From Bryopsis sp. KO-2023 (taxonomy: Eukaryota > Chlorophyta > Ulvophyceae > Bryopsidales > Bryopsidaceae): a stretch of 64,000 bases of DNA. Within the stretch, counting starts at the first letter, position 1. Every line of letters begins with the position of its first letter. This document shows positions 1 through 10,900 of the stretch, piece after piece. The stretch spans positions 1,182,001 through 1,246,000 of the forward strand of contig BSYQ01000007.1 of NCBI GenBank assembly GCA_030272585.1, in the 5' to 3' direction. A program made the position numbers and the translations under genes. Below the pieces are notes generated by a model. It saw nothing but the letters and a program-made list of their open reading frames with translations, had not been told where the DNA came from and made no database searches.

Positions 1-1567
1 GGGGGGTTCAGCTCCATGAGTTGAAAAAATGTGAGTTGATATTTTATCAGGAAGGTTGGGGGGGTCATCATGATTTTGGGGAAAACCTTCAAAAGGGGGG
101 GGGGAACAAGTTTCTAAATTTCGGAGCTGTACACCTATCACAGTTTTTGTGAGGTAGAATCAAATATGCGTGGGGTAGAATTTGGGTTAAAAAAAAGAAA
201 AAAAAATTTGTTCGGTGTGATGTTAGTGCAAGGGGGGTGGCGATTTTTTTCTTTTTTTTTTTTTTTTTGAGAAAAGAATTTTCCATGACAGCTATCAGCT
301 GGAGTGATGAGAGGAAAAAAAGGAAAAAGAAGTGTTTAGCGGAATTTCAAAAGAAAAGGAAAACAAAGTATTATAAGTATTACAGTTATCAGAAGAGAGA
401 GAGGAAAAACAAAAAAAAAGGAAAAAAAACAACTTAAGGAGAAGAAAACTGTTATGGTACGGAGTTGGCCGATTTTGTAGGTACACTATTATGATGAAAT
501 AGTATCTCATTTTTCTTTTTTCTTTTTTTTATTGTTGAATTCTCAAGCTTTTGATCTTTTTGGATGGTTCTCCTGAATGACGGAGAGGGGCCAAAAGGGG
601 GGAGATGCAATCAGTCGATTTTGCATACCTCCTGGTTAGGTACGATGGGAGCTTTTTTTTAAAAAAATTCTTGGTTTTGAATTTAGAGTTTGCAGGGAAG
701 GTGAAATTGCAGCAGCAGGGGAAAAAAAATCTATATTATATACATTAAAAAAAAGGAGGGAGGGAATCACAAAAGAAAAATGAAATATGAAGGAAGAAAA
801 AAAAAACATTTCTGAATGAAAACTGCGTTTTGCTCTCATTGGCTCATCCTTTTCTGATTGGCCGTTTTTCTGTTTTTTTTAATTTTGGTTTTTTGAATCA
901 CATTTGTGCAACATTTTTTTTCTGTTGCACTTTTGGCGGATTTTTCTTTGGGTGAAGGTACGCCTCGGGTTGTTTTTATTCCAAAGAAAAAAAAACCAGC
1001 AGGTGCTGTGGGAAAAATCCGAGATTGGCACAATTTGGTTGGTATTGTGGATTGCATACATAGAGCTGTCTTTTCGTTTCAGCTTAATTTTGTTAGTAGG
1101 GATGGGGAGCAAAATTTATGGAGGGGGAAAAAAAAGGAAAAGAAAAAAAATCAAATCACAAATATCACATGCGATATGCATTGATACATACATATATATA
1201 TTTCAGGAGGATGCAGGTGTTTGGGTTTTCTTGCATTCCTTGAGGGGTTTTGCATTAAAAAAAAAAAGGATTGGGGGGAAAATCAAAAAGATATAGTAGT
1301 GAAGGGGACAGGAAGCCTCCGTGTGTCCAACAAATTTTTCCATATTTTTGTTTGTGGACATTTTGGTATCTCAAATTGATGGCTTCTTTTTAAAAGTTCA
1401 GCAAATGATGGAAAAAAAGGGGGGTGGGGGTACATATCTGTGTGCATCTGCACGTTGTTTTTTTTGCACCTGAATAGGGTTGGGGGTTGGAGGCCTCTTT
1501 CATATTTTTGTTGGCTACTCCATTTTGTCGAATTCCTGCCAGAGGTGCTGTGGTGAAAATTCCATCT
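1..1567. other. Left flank without recognisable gene
   Basis: This stretch is rich in A, T and G homopolymers. The short open frames in it (for example around 904-1296) are low in complexity, and I recognise no family in them. The last four bases (ATCT, 1564-1567) are one copy of the target duplication of element A. I see no tRNA, promoter or convincing exon. Confidence 0.5.
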
Positions 1568-1894
1568 TGTTGTTACTGGAAGAACGAGCCTTCCGCAAAA
1601 AAAGTCTTACAACAAAAAGACAACCCCGAACTCCCGTTCACAGACTTTCCTTCCCGACTCACTCAACTCTCACACTTCCTCCACTGACTCATACCTCGTA
1701 CTTCTAACGTAAAACCCCTACTGCCATGGGGCCTCTCACCCGCACTGACCAGTCGATTCAACACATTTGACATCGCTCTCAGAGTCAAATCGTGTGGTAG
1801 TACTTTCATTAGAAATGAGTGTCCGTTGTGTGGATTTGTTGATGTGACGCTCTTATGTCTGTCTTTCAGTACTTGTGTTCTACCCGGTCCAACA
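1568..1894 (-). repeat. 3' LTR of element A
   Basis: This 327-bp copy matches 35713-36039 over its full length as far as I can see by eye. It has terminal TGTTG/CAACA inverted ends and is preceded by the target duplication ATCT. Confidence 0.93.
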
Positions 1895-1910
1895 CGCTTC
1901 ACTGCCTCAA
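1895..1910 (-). other. Purine-rich tract of element A
   Basis: On the minus strand the bases just before the 3' LTR read GAGGCAGTGAAGCG, then TGTTGG of the LTR. Element E has GGTGAAGCG before TGTTGG at 58551-58563, so GTGAAGCG-TGTTGG is conserved between the two elements. This is the likely plus-strand primer. Confidence 0.6.
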
Positions 1911-2098
1911 ACCTCCGAAAAAGTTCTACTCGTGGTAGAATAAACTAATATCCTCACTTCCACACCAGTGTAGCCTTCTCCTACACTGTGTTTCATCATA
2001 AAAAAAAAAACATCCCTCACCGGATGGAAAAGAAACCTTCTCTCCTCCGTTTACTATGTCTTCTGGTCCTACCTATTCTCTCATCACCACCATTCTAC

Positions 2099-3889
2099 TC
2101 AGAAGAAGTGCCTGATCTGTGATTTGTGCACTTCTAGGAAGGGTTTCCTACCCCTCCTGAGTTTGCCATTGATTTCCTCAATCCTGACTCGACTGGGGGA
2201 GATCAGTTCCACTATTTTATATGGTCCCTTCCAACTTGCACTGAATTTCTGATCCTTTTTTTCAGCCCTTGCTGAATCATATAAAAGGACCTCCTCTCCC
2301 AGAAAATGATTCCAGTCAGACAATTTTTTCTGTGCATTCACCTTTTCTCTGCTCTCCTTCAGTCTCTGTTGAATTCTGTTCCACTCCTTGCTTGATAGTG
2401 TCCACACTTTGCATGGTGGCCATCCAGTGGTTCTATTCACCATGTTGCAGACCATCCAGTTGGCCTTCTGCAGCCAATCATCCCAACACCCTCCATGATC
2501 CAACAACAGTACTCTGATTTTAGAAATCAGAGCTCTGTTCCTCCTCTCCACCACTCCATTCGCTCTGTGGTGATAAGGGGGTGTCCGCCAAACCTGAATG
2601 TGGTTGTCTTTGTACCATGCTCTCATGTCCTTCGAATGGAAGTAGGCAGCTCCATCACATAATAGGTTGTCTGGAGATCCATGAGTCGCTATCCACTCAC
2701 CTAAACACTCTCTGACCTGTTTCCCCTTCACCTCCTTTGTCTTCCAAACCATCGAATCACGAGAGAGGTGGTCCACCACCACTACTATATGATTGTGGCC
2801 AGACCTACCAGAGGGTAGTGGACCGATGATGTCCATGCCCACTGTTTGACCAGGGTGGGTTAGATGCCCAGCTCCCCTAAGAAGTTCTTTTTCCTTCTTA
2901 GGTGCTACCCTCTGGCAGGTCTGGCAGTACCTCTGAATTTCCTCCAGATCTCCTCTATTAGCCTTCCATCCATGTTGTGCACACAGCCATAGCAATTTTT
3001 GTGGGCTCCAGTGTCCCTCCTTGTGCAACCGTTCCAGCTGATCTCTGCTCAGCTCTTTCCCGTCCGCTATCTTGCCCAACTCCTCTCCCCTTGAGCCTCC
3101 TGTATATGCATGTCCCAACTCTGTGTTTCCTGACATGCCAGACCTTCCTGAATCACTCTCTTTAGAGTCCATTGCCTCAGCCTGCTCCAGCACCTGTTCT
3201 GTTGATCTGTTGGATCCTCCTGATTCCATGCTTGTGTTTTTACTGATTTGCATCTCTTGTGGTTCAAGTGCACACACCTGCCCTTGTGTTTGTGTTGGCC
3301 TGCTGTACCATCTAGACAGGAGATCAGCCCAAGGGTTAGATGTCCCTGGCAGGAATTGAACCCTCAACCTTCCAGGGGAGGGGTAGTTCTCTGCCAACCA
3401 AGCCAAGAGACGCACCACTCTGATGTCCTCCACGACTTCTTTCGGTGCTAACTTCGTAATCCTTTGCACTGCTGAGTTCGAATCAGTGTGCAGGGTTAGC
3501 TGACCCCCAGCCACCACCTGTGAAACCGATTTCAATGCCCATATTAGAGCTTGAAGCTCCCCCAAATAGGAGCTGACTTTTTCTCCTCCCTTATCCCCAC
3601 ACTTTCGACTGTTGAGGCTGACGATACACCCCTCTGAGGGGGTACCTCTGAACAGAACATACCCCCACCCAGAGGATGACCAGTCTGTAAACAGATTATA
3701 CTCTCCAGAATCTGAATTACCCAACTTGACATTATTAGTCAGTATGGATTTCCATGCTTCTGCCACCAACTGTTGCATGAGTTTCGGATTCGATCCCTTG
3801 GGAAGCTCCAGCAGAGGTTGAATGATGTTATGGAAATTCGGGCAAACTCCCCTGCAGACATTAAGCATGCCGACGAATTGACGGACGTC
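2099..3889 (-). CDS. Element A polyprotein, 3' part: end of RT, RNase H and integrase
   Basis: This is the last 597 codons of the A polyprotein, cut from the rest by insertion B at 3890-3895. It opens with the RT thumb/connection (LNVCRGVCP motif). RNase H follows, with catalytic acids in LFTDWSS, YLGELQ and HTDSN and a WADLLSRW end. The integrase has an H-x3-H...C-x2-C finger (HKEGHW, CQTC) and D-D-E residues in MDIIGPL, LCDGAAYF and ANGVVERRNR, with a GPYKI motif near the C-terminus. The stop is TGA at 2099-2101. The frame matches the fragment at 12628-12822 exactly once B and one target copy are removed. It was functional-looking before it was interrupted and is now probably inactive. Confidence 0.85.
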   Translation of the reverse strand, partial: DVRQFVGMLNVCRGVCPNFHNIIQPLLELPKGSNPKLMQQLVAEAWKSILTNNVKLGNSDSGEYNLFTDWSSSGWGYVLFRGTPSEGCIVSLNSRKCGDKGGEKVSSYLGELQALIWALKSVSQVVAGGQLTLHTDSNSAVQRITKLAPKEVVEDIRVVRLLAWLAENYPSPGRLRVQFLPGTSNPWADLLSRWYSRPTQTQGQVCALEPQEMQISKNTSMESGGSNRSTEQVLEQAEAMDSKESDSGRSGMSGNTELGHAYTGGSRGEELGKIADGKELSRDQLERLHKEGHWSPQKLLWLCAQHGWKANRGDLEEIQRYCQTCQRVAPKKEKELLRGAGHLTHPGQTVGMDIIGPLPSGRSGHNHIVVVVDHLSRDSMVWKTKEVKGKQVRECLGEWIATHGSPDNLLCDGAAYFHSKDMRAWYKDNHIQVWRTPPYHHRANGVVERRNRALISKIRVLLLDHGGCWDDWLQKANWMVCNMVNRTTGWPPCKVWTLSSKEWNRIQQRLKESREKVNAQKKLSDWNHFLGEEVLLYDSARAEKKDQKFSASWKGPYKIVELISPSRVRIEEINGKLRRGRKPFLEVHKSQIRHFF

Positions 3890-3895
3890 CCTGAC

Positions 3896-4493
3896 TGTAA
3901 CCACAAATTGCGTCGTCCTGACCGCTGGGGTCACCCCTGCAGCGGGAGTAACGGTTGCAGAGTCGTTCTTTGCAGAAATGGAACGGAAGAAGTGGGGACA
4001 GCCCCTTTAAACGAAGCACTTGGGCACCCTCTCACAAGAAATGGGTAAACACGAGACCACACTCTTTCCAAAGATCTTACAAAGACCTCGAACCCAAAGA
4101 ATACAACAGAAGAAGCAAAAGTCAGAAGTCCCTCCAATACCCTAAGATCAGCCACTTAAATAGGCTCTAGACTGACTCATCCCTGTCCCATTGATCGTCC
4201 ATGATCCTAATCCCCGAGTAGACAACCCAAGCTATCAAACCCATCTGATCCTTCAAAAGTATCCCTAGTCTATTCATACAGCACCACTTCCTAGGACTGT
4301 CCAACCTAGTCACAGCTGTAGCCAAATTGCTACCCCTAAACTGTGGCGGAACTGCCATGGCAGAACTGTCCCGGGGTGACTGCTAGCCCTACGTAATCCG
4401 TCCGGGACTGCCTCAAGCAGCATTCCCTCCCCTGATATCACTCTAGCCCTGGAGGTGACAAAATTGGTCGAGGCGACGTGGTTTGGGGTTACA
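3896..4493 (-). repeat. 3' LTR of element B
   Basis: This 598-bp LTR reads TGTAACCCC...GGTTACA on the minus strand. It is 7 bp longer than the 5' LTR: the terminal GGTTACA (3896-3902 on +) is missing from the other copy, where the primer-binding site follows instead. Confidence 0.88.
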
Positions 4494-5228
4494 GCTGTAA
4501 CCACTCCCCTCCTCCCTTGACTTTTGTCCCCAAAAGTTAAACTCAACCTCCCCCACTGAACTTCTTCTGTCCCTGGTCTTTTAGTTGTTAGCTAGTTGTT
4601 CCCAGAACTTTTCCAAAAAGTATCAACAAGAAAATCTTTCTCTTAACTGCCTGACTGGCTACTATGTCTGTAGACGTAGTGCTCAGAAACACAAAACAAG
4701 TGCCCACTGTTACTATTTTTCCACAACAAACTATCCAAGGATATCAAAATGTGAACTAACAATGTTGTTCCTCAAACAGGTCCCCCCCTTTCTTCTTAAT
4801 CACAGCCATCAGCTGTTCCTTGAACCCAGCGGGACTGTTCAAAGAGCACTCGAATGTAAACCAGTGGTGCTGTACTTCAATCAGTTCCCCCTTTCTTTTT
4901 TTTTTTTCTCATAGCCATCAGCTATTCTTTCACCCCTATAGGTCAAAGTGACCAGTTTGTCCCTGTTTGTCCCTTGTTTACCCCCCTTTTTTTCCCCAGT
5001 TCTCTATTGAGCTCAAAAAGTATCAAAAGAAGAATCCTTTTATTTATCGACTGACTGAATACTACTCCTGCAGAAATAGTACCCAAGAACAAAATAGAAC
5101 CAAAAACAAAATAAAAACCCACCCACTGCTGCTGCAGAAATACAGCAATACCAAACATAACAACAATACAAAACAAAACAAAACCAGAAAATACCATATT
5201 GTATTTCGCGATCCATCCGTACCACTAG
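4494..5228 (-). other. 3' non-coding region of element B with duplicated tracts
   Basis: A purine-rich tract (minus strand AAGGGAGGAGGGGAGTGG, about 4501-4522) lies before the 3' LTR. Two diverged direct repeats, each containing a CTGAC..GGCTACTA-like block and a second purine tract, cover about 4590-5190. A T-rich frame at 4943-5197 would encode a very hydrophobic 84-residue peptide and has an almost identical counterpart in C (13887-14141). Its hydrophobicity probably follows from TTTGT-rich DNA, and I do not call it a gene. Confidence 0.5.
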
Positions 5229-5954
5229 TCAATCGGTCTCCGAATGGCATGGTCGTCCTTTCCTTAGTTGAACGCCTGGCTTCTGTAGAAGTTCTGCCAC
5301 TTCATTTCTTTCTCCTCTCTCCGCTGTAAGCAAGGTGATGAGGTCCACTCCCAATCTCTCCCAAGCTCTCAACGGTATATGCTGCCGTAATGGATGAAGT
5401 CCCTTAGGCGCTTTCTCTCTCTCATGCTGCCGTAGCGGATATAGTTCCTTAGGCGCTTTTTAACTCTCTCTGCAGTTATGGCACGTCTGCCACACTTGCT
5501 CTTCCTCTTTTGATATACAACTCTTGCTGCAGTGCAGCTGCTGCACTCCTCTGGCTCAATCCTCTCCCGCCGATGTGCGCATTCTGTCTGTGGATATCTC
5601 GAACCACAGACTATCGTTGTTCCTCATTTGGCACCTGTCGCCATTCTCTTTCTCTGCTCAAGTACTTGAGTGGGTGAGCATCTCCTGCTACCCTTCAATA
5701 TCGTCGACTTCTTCTGTGCACTTTTGCCTCAGCTTGTCTCCCAGCAGGCAAATCCTTTCTTTCCAAATATTTCATTTGATCCTTATCCATCCATTGATCC
5801 ACTTTTTCCCCCTTGATCTTTTGCAACAACAATGGTAGGCAAGAAATATGCAAAAACCTCACAAAATTCAAGTGTCCCCTACCACTGTTGAGTACTTCCA
5901 TTGGGACAACAATGGTTGCACCTTGTCAGCTCTGATCTAGGGTTCCATAGTAAA
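5229..5954 (-). pseudogene. Integrase remnant of element B
   Basis: The minus strand downstream of RNase H keeps the end of an integrase zinc finger (CHNCRES) and the first catalytic region (WERLGVDLI), as in the open 105-codon copy at 14173-14490 in element C. In B a TAA follows CRES near 5462. The second aspartate and the glutamate of the D-D-E triad are missing in both copies. A short frame upstream (5695-5901) encodes a charged segment of unknown role. The remnant cannot encode a working integrase, so movement of this family would need integrase supplied in trans. Confidence 0.7.
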
Positions 5955-7970
5955 TCATGGACGAAGCGCTGTGGAACCACTGACTATTGGATGGTCCAGC
6001 GGAACTGGAAGCCTTGTCAGTGCATCCGCATTTGCGTTACTCTTCCCAGCGCGGAACTCAATCGTGAAATCAAACTCTTGTAGGCGGAGTGCCCACCTCA
6101 TCAGTTTCCCCGTCAGTTTGGTACCCGTCATCAACCATTGTAAGGCTCTTTGATCAGTCTGCAGCACAAATTCCGTTCCGTAGATGTATGGCCGAAATAA
6201 GGTGCAAGCCCACACCACTGCTAGGCACTCCCCTTCCACTGCAGAATAATTCCTCTCAGCAGGATTGAGTCTTTTGCTGGCATAAGCCACCACATGCTCT
6301 CTCCCTTGCTCATCCTTTTGACAGAGTACTGCCCCCACAGCCTGGCTGCTCCAGTCTGTTTGCAGAATGTATGGTAGGTGTGGCTGTGGTGGAGCCAGGA
6401 CTGGTTGATCGGTAATGCTTTTCTTCAGCCTCTCAAATGCTTGTTGGTGGCGTTCCCTCCATTCAAATGGCACATCCTTCTTCAACAACTCCGTCAGAGG
6501 TGCAGCGATCCTTGCATAGTCGCGCACAAATCTCCTGTAGTAAGAAGTAAGGCCCAGGAAGGACCGCAGAGTAGACACATCCACCGGTGGCTCCTGCATC
6601 TCCACTGTGGCTACCTTCTTCGGGTTCATTTTGATTTCCCCTTTCCCCACGATGTGGCCCAAGTACAGCAGCTCCTCGAACCCGAAGTCCGATTTCCTCG
6701 GGCTGATCCTCAGGTTGGCCTCCTTCAACCGCTGCAGCACCTCTGCCAGGATCTCCTGATGCTTTTCCCAGGTCTCCGCATAGATGATAATATCATCCAA
6801 ATACACGATCACCCCCTTCCACAGCATGGGTCCCAGTACCTCGTTCATCATCCTTTGGAAGGTCGCTGGGGCGTTACTGAGCCCGAAGGGCATCACTACG
6901 AACTCATACAGCCCCTCCTGGGTAATGAAAGCCGTTTTCTCCGCGGAGGCGGTGCTCATCCTGACCTGCCAATACCCTGACCTCAAATCCAGAGCGGTAA
7001 AGAATTTGGCCTCCGAAAATTGGTTGATCGCGTCCTCAATCCTCGGGAGGGGAAAGCTATCTCGGGTGGTCACCTTGTTAAGCTTGCGGTAATCAACGCA
7101 GAACCGCACCGACCCATCTGGCTTTGGGACTAGAACGATCGGTGAGGCCCACGGGGACTTTGACTTCCGCACCACTCCGTCCAGGAGCATCCTCGCCACC
7201 TCCGATTTTACCACCCGGTTCTCCGCGTAACTGAACCTGTAGGGGTTCTGCCTGATGGGGGGATGATCTCCGGTGGGAATCTCGTGGTATAGGATGTTGG
7301 TTTGCCCGACCTGATCCGAGGACCAAGCACAGGCATCGGGGTACTGCTGCAGAAGATCCAGCAGTTCCTTTCTTTGGTGGGGGGTTAGATGGGGACTAAT
7401 TTTCAGTTCTTCCAATTTTTCTCTAAGTGACACCTTTTCCTCCTTTCTTTCCTTTTCTGTGGCAAACGTTTTATTTTCTACATCAGAAGTCCCAAGGGGA
7501 ACCACCCCTGCCCAAATCTGGTTTTCCTGCAGCTGAACTGCTGTCTGTCCCATTTCTTTCAACCCAAACTTTTCTTTTCTTCTTCCTTTTTCTTTCTTTC
7601 CTCTTCCCAATTCTTTTTCAGCTGCTTCCCCTTCCCTTGAATTTTCCCTTCTTTTCTTTTCTTCTTCTCCTTTTATCTCTTGTCTCACCAGAATTTCTGC
7701 TTCCACTGTTTTACTATGGTTCAAACACTGCATGGCCCATGAGTCTGGCCACAGACTTCTGGCCCTTTCTACCTCTTGTGTTTGGCGTTGCATTCTCCAT
7801 TCTTGCTCCTTGATCCGCCTCCCTGATCGACGCCATTGCTCTTTCCGTCCCCCACGTTTGCCACGTCTCCTCCTTTTCCTTTTCCTTTTATTTCGTTTTT
7901 CTGGACCGACCCACTCCCGCCACCCCTTCAGGTGTCGCCGAAGGAGGACGTCGGTGGCCGGCCCACTCAA
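5955..7970 (-). CDS. Element B ORF2: reverse transcriptase and RNase H
   Basis: This 671-codon open frame has no ATG at its 5' end. It overlaps the ORF1 stop in the -1 frame, so it is probably made as an ORF1-ORF2 fusion by frameshifting. Residues 1-180 are very basic and acidic linker. RT starts near 230 and has VDYRKLNKVT, LDLRSGYWQV, MPFGLSNAP and the catalytic YLDD near residue 390. RNase H follows with LQTDWSS, VEGECLA and LQTDQRAL and ends in NANADALTRL. It stops with TGA at 5955-5957, before the integrase. Motifs are typical of Ty3-type elements. It is nearly identical to 14899-16914 in C. Frame and motifs are intact, so RT activity is plausible. Confidence 0.88.
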   Translation of the reverse strand: MSGPATDVLLRRHLKGWREWVGPEKRNKRKRKRRRRGKRGGRKEQWRRSGRRIKEQEWRMQRQTQEVERARSLWPDSWAMQCLNHSKTVEAEILVRQEIKGEEEKKRRENSREGEAAEKELGRGKKEKGRRKEKFGLKEMGQTAVQLQENQIWAGVVPLGTSDVENKTFATEKERKEEKVSLREKLEELKISPHLTPHQRKELLDLLQQYPDACAWSSDQVGQTNILYHEIPTGDHPPIRQNPYRFSYAENRVVKSEVARMLLDGVVRKSKSPWASPIVLVPKPDGSVRFCVDYRKLNKVTTRDSFPLPRIEDAINQFSEAKFFTALDLRSGYWQVRMSTASAEKTAFITQEGLYEFVVMPFGLSNAPATFQRMMNEVLGPMLWKGVIVYLDDIIIYAETWEKHQEILAEVLQRLKEANLRISPRKSDFGFEELLYLGHIVGKGEIKMNPKKVATVEMQEPPVDVSTLRSFLGLTSYYRRFVRDYARIAAPLTELLKKDVPFEWRERHQQAFERLKKSITDQPVLAPPQPHLPYILQTDWSSQAVGAVLCQKDEQGREHVVAYASKRLNPAERNYSAVEGECLAVVWACTLFRPYIYGTEFVLQTDQRALQWLMTGTKLTGKLMRWALRLQEFDFTIEFRAGKSNANADALTRLPVPLDHPIVSGSTALRP

Positions 7971-10900
7971 AAATCCGAAGTGGTATAGCTTATCACCTCA
8001 CTCCCTCCTTTCCCTCCGGTTGCGGCCGTTGCTGCTGGCACTCCTGCTGCAGGCACTCCTTTCGGTCTCCATGCTTGTGCACTCTCCCGGAAGTAATCCA
8101 AAAGCTTTTTGAGCTCCTCCTTTTCTTGTTGTTTCAGTGCCTCCCGCCTCCGCATGTATTCCTCTGTTACACCATTCCTTCTCCCCTGTTTTCCTTCCCT
8201 TTGCAGTGTTTCCTCCAAACTCCCTTCGTTCTCTTTTTGTATTTTCAAATGGTGCCCTCTTCTTGCATCCAGTAACTCCATCTCTTGCTGGTGGAGGTGT
8301 GAGGCTGCTGCCTCACTCATCCCGTTCTCCCGACGCATGGTGTAGCACTCTTGCAGCACCCTTGCTTGGTAGTATGTAAGCCGGAGGGTCGGTGGATGTC
8401 GACTGGCGGCGTTGGGCTGGTTCAGACCATCATGAGTCGTCCTTGAGTTTGGCTGCAAAAGTTCCCCGGTAGAAGAGGGTGGTTGGGCTGGTGCAGGACT
8501 GGGTTCTTCGATGTGGCGGAGGGTCTGGTAGATAGAAACGACTGCAGCAGTTGCAGGCGTTACAGAGTGGATGAACTCGATCGGCACGCCACCCATGCGC
8601 TGTCCCGCCACGTATGGAGTGAGCCTTTTGAGCCCGTAGTCAATCTCGGTGCCGGTTTTAGCCAACCATGGAGTCCCAATGATTAGGGACAAATGCTTGT
8701 TCTCCACTACATGGCACGATACCATTTGTTTGCATTGTCCAAGGGCAATAGGTAGAGCGGGGATGTACCCTACTGCCTGCCGAGTCTGTCCATTGCAGTC
8801 CCGGTAACGCCCTCTTGGTGCCTCCATTAGATGTGTTAACCCTGTTTGTGCAAGGAGTTGCGCCGATATAACACATGCACTGGCTCCGGTGTCAATGATT
8901 GCTCCTGACACTTTAGTTTCCATCACTTTGGCTGTGGCTGTAGTGACTGCATATGAGCTTGTCTTGTCCACTTCTGCCATGGTGGTAACTGCTGGGACTT
9001 TCGCCATGGGCACCCTTAATGCCTTCAGCCAAGCATCAATCAGCTCCGGATGATGTTGACAGAGTTTGGCCACGGATACTTCCGCCGTCAATCCCTCCAC
9101 AAACTTCTTGGCCTCCGCCTTAGTAGACATGCGCTTCTCCTTTGGCTCCACTGTTGATTTCTTGACCATCTTCTTTTTCTTTGCCATGGTATTTCTCGGC
9201 GATGGTACTTGCATCGGTCTATGCATCAATGGCAACATCACAACTGATTTGGATCCTTGTGGCACATCTTCTGGTTTTGGCACACCTTCTGGTTTCGGCA
9301 CATCTTCCGGTTCAAGCACTTGCTTTGAAATCTCTTTTGGCTCTTTCTTGGTTTCAGGGTCTGGCTCCTCTTTCGGTTCCTCCATTTCAACATCCTCTGT
9401 AGCATTTGGTTGAGGATCTGCGGGTATGGGACTGGTATCCATAGGAGTCCCTCCATTGCTTCCTTGGGCACTGTCCATTGCTCCATTGTCGACATCCATA
9501 GCAGAGTACAAGATTGATGCCATGACCTCCTCTGGTTCCTCCATGGCTGCTGTCACTGGGTCGGTCTGCTCGAAATCCATAATCAACTGATCTTCCAGTT
9601 CTGCTTGGAAACTCTGCATTCGGTTGGGACAATTTCTTCTGTAATGTCCAAGGTCTAAGCAATGCCAACACGTGACTTCGCTTATGTTTATCCGTCCACT
9701 CCTTCTCCTCCATTCACTTCCTCTGTGGTTTCCCCGGCCTCTTTCCCCATTGGTAGGTATTTGATCCACTCCGGCGTCTCCAGTAATGCCATGGCTCACC
9801 CCTGCCAGCTCGGGTTCTTCCGATTGTCGCATATCTGCTACCCTTTCTGTCAAGGCAGAGATCATCCTCCTGAGTTCGCTATACTGCCGCCCAGATATTC
9901 TCACTTGCTGCTCCACTCCTCGAAGTCTTGAATCCGTCACAATTTTGTGATCACGCATTTCCTTCCTTAGGCTGTCAATTTGCCCATTTACTCTCCGATC
10001 CATAACGCCCACTTCTGCCAAAACAGGCTCCAATGCTGCATGCTCCTGCAGTTCTCCCATCAGTTCGGTTGCTGGGACCGTCACTTCCTTCTGGGTGGAA
10101 CTGGGGTCCACTTGTCTCTTCTCAACTTGTCCGGCTCTGGCACTGACTCCTTCCAAAGTATCCTCCATGGGTGCATGAAGTATGGGTGTCAACTCCCCCT
10201 GAGCTCCATCCTTGAACGATCGATGTAATATCTCATCTGCCACGGCTGGATTGCCTGGTACTCTGTTCGCTTCCACTTGTTGCTGCCCTTGGGATGGCAA
10301 TGATGTATACTCGTCCACTGTTTCATCACCCTTCCGGCTTTGCTCCAAGGTATGGGCTACTGGTGTTGCTGGGGCAACTCCAAACCAGGCCAGCATGTCC
10401 GTTTGCAACTTCTGCCACGTCCTCAATGGGTTTGGCACTCCTTCCACAAGGGCTGGATGTCTGGATATCCAATTGTCAACCCATGACCGAGCCTCCCTGG
10501 TTGTATAGCGGACCAGTCTCTCTATCCTCTCGTCTTCGTGTGGCTGCACTGTTTGGGGTACGTTCCAGCCTAAACCCGCAGCCAGAATCCCATAGGAACG
10601 TAACCAGGTGGCCACATCTTCTGCCTCTGCACCCGTAAATGCGGGTAAATGACTGTTAGTCAACCGATTAGGAAGTCCTTCTGCTGGATGTATCATGGCG
10701 CCGCCACTGCCTGGAGTCGGTGGACAAACTGGTGGTGGAACAGGAGGTCTTGGTGGAACGGGTGGAACAACTGGACCAGGTGGCACAATTGGAGGAATCT
10801 GGGGGAGACTGGCAGCAAAGGCAAATGGGTTCAGTGGTGGATGTACTGGGGGCACAGGCTCTTCCTCGAAACTAGAGGATGTCTCCCTCTTGTCTCTTTC

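Noticed and set aside
904..1296. Overlapping frames of 92-130 codons in the left flank
   Set aside because: Poly-Lys and Phe stretches from A/T homopolymers; no similarity I recognise.
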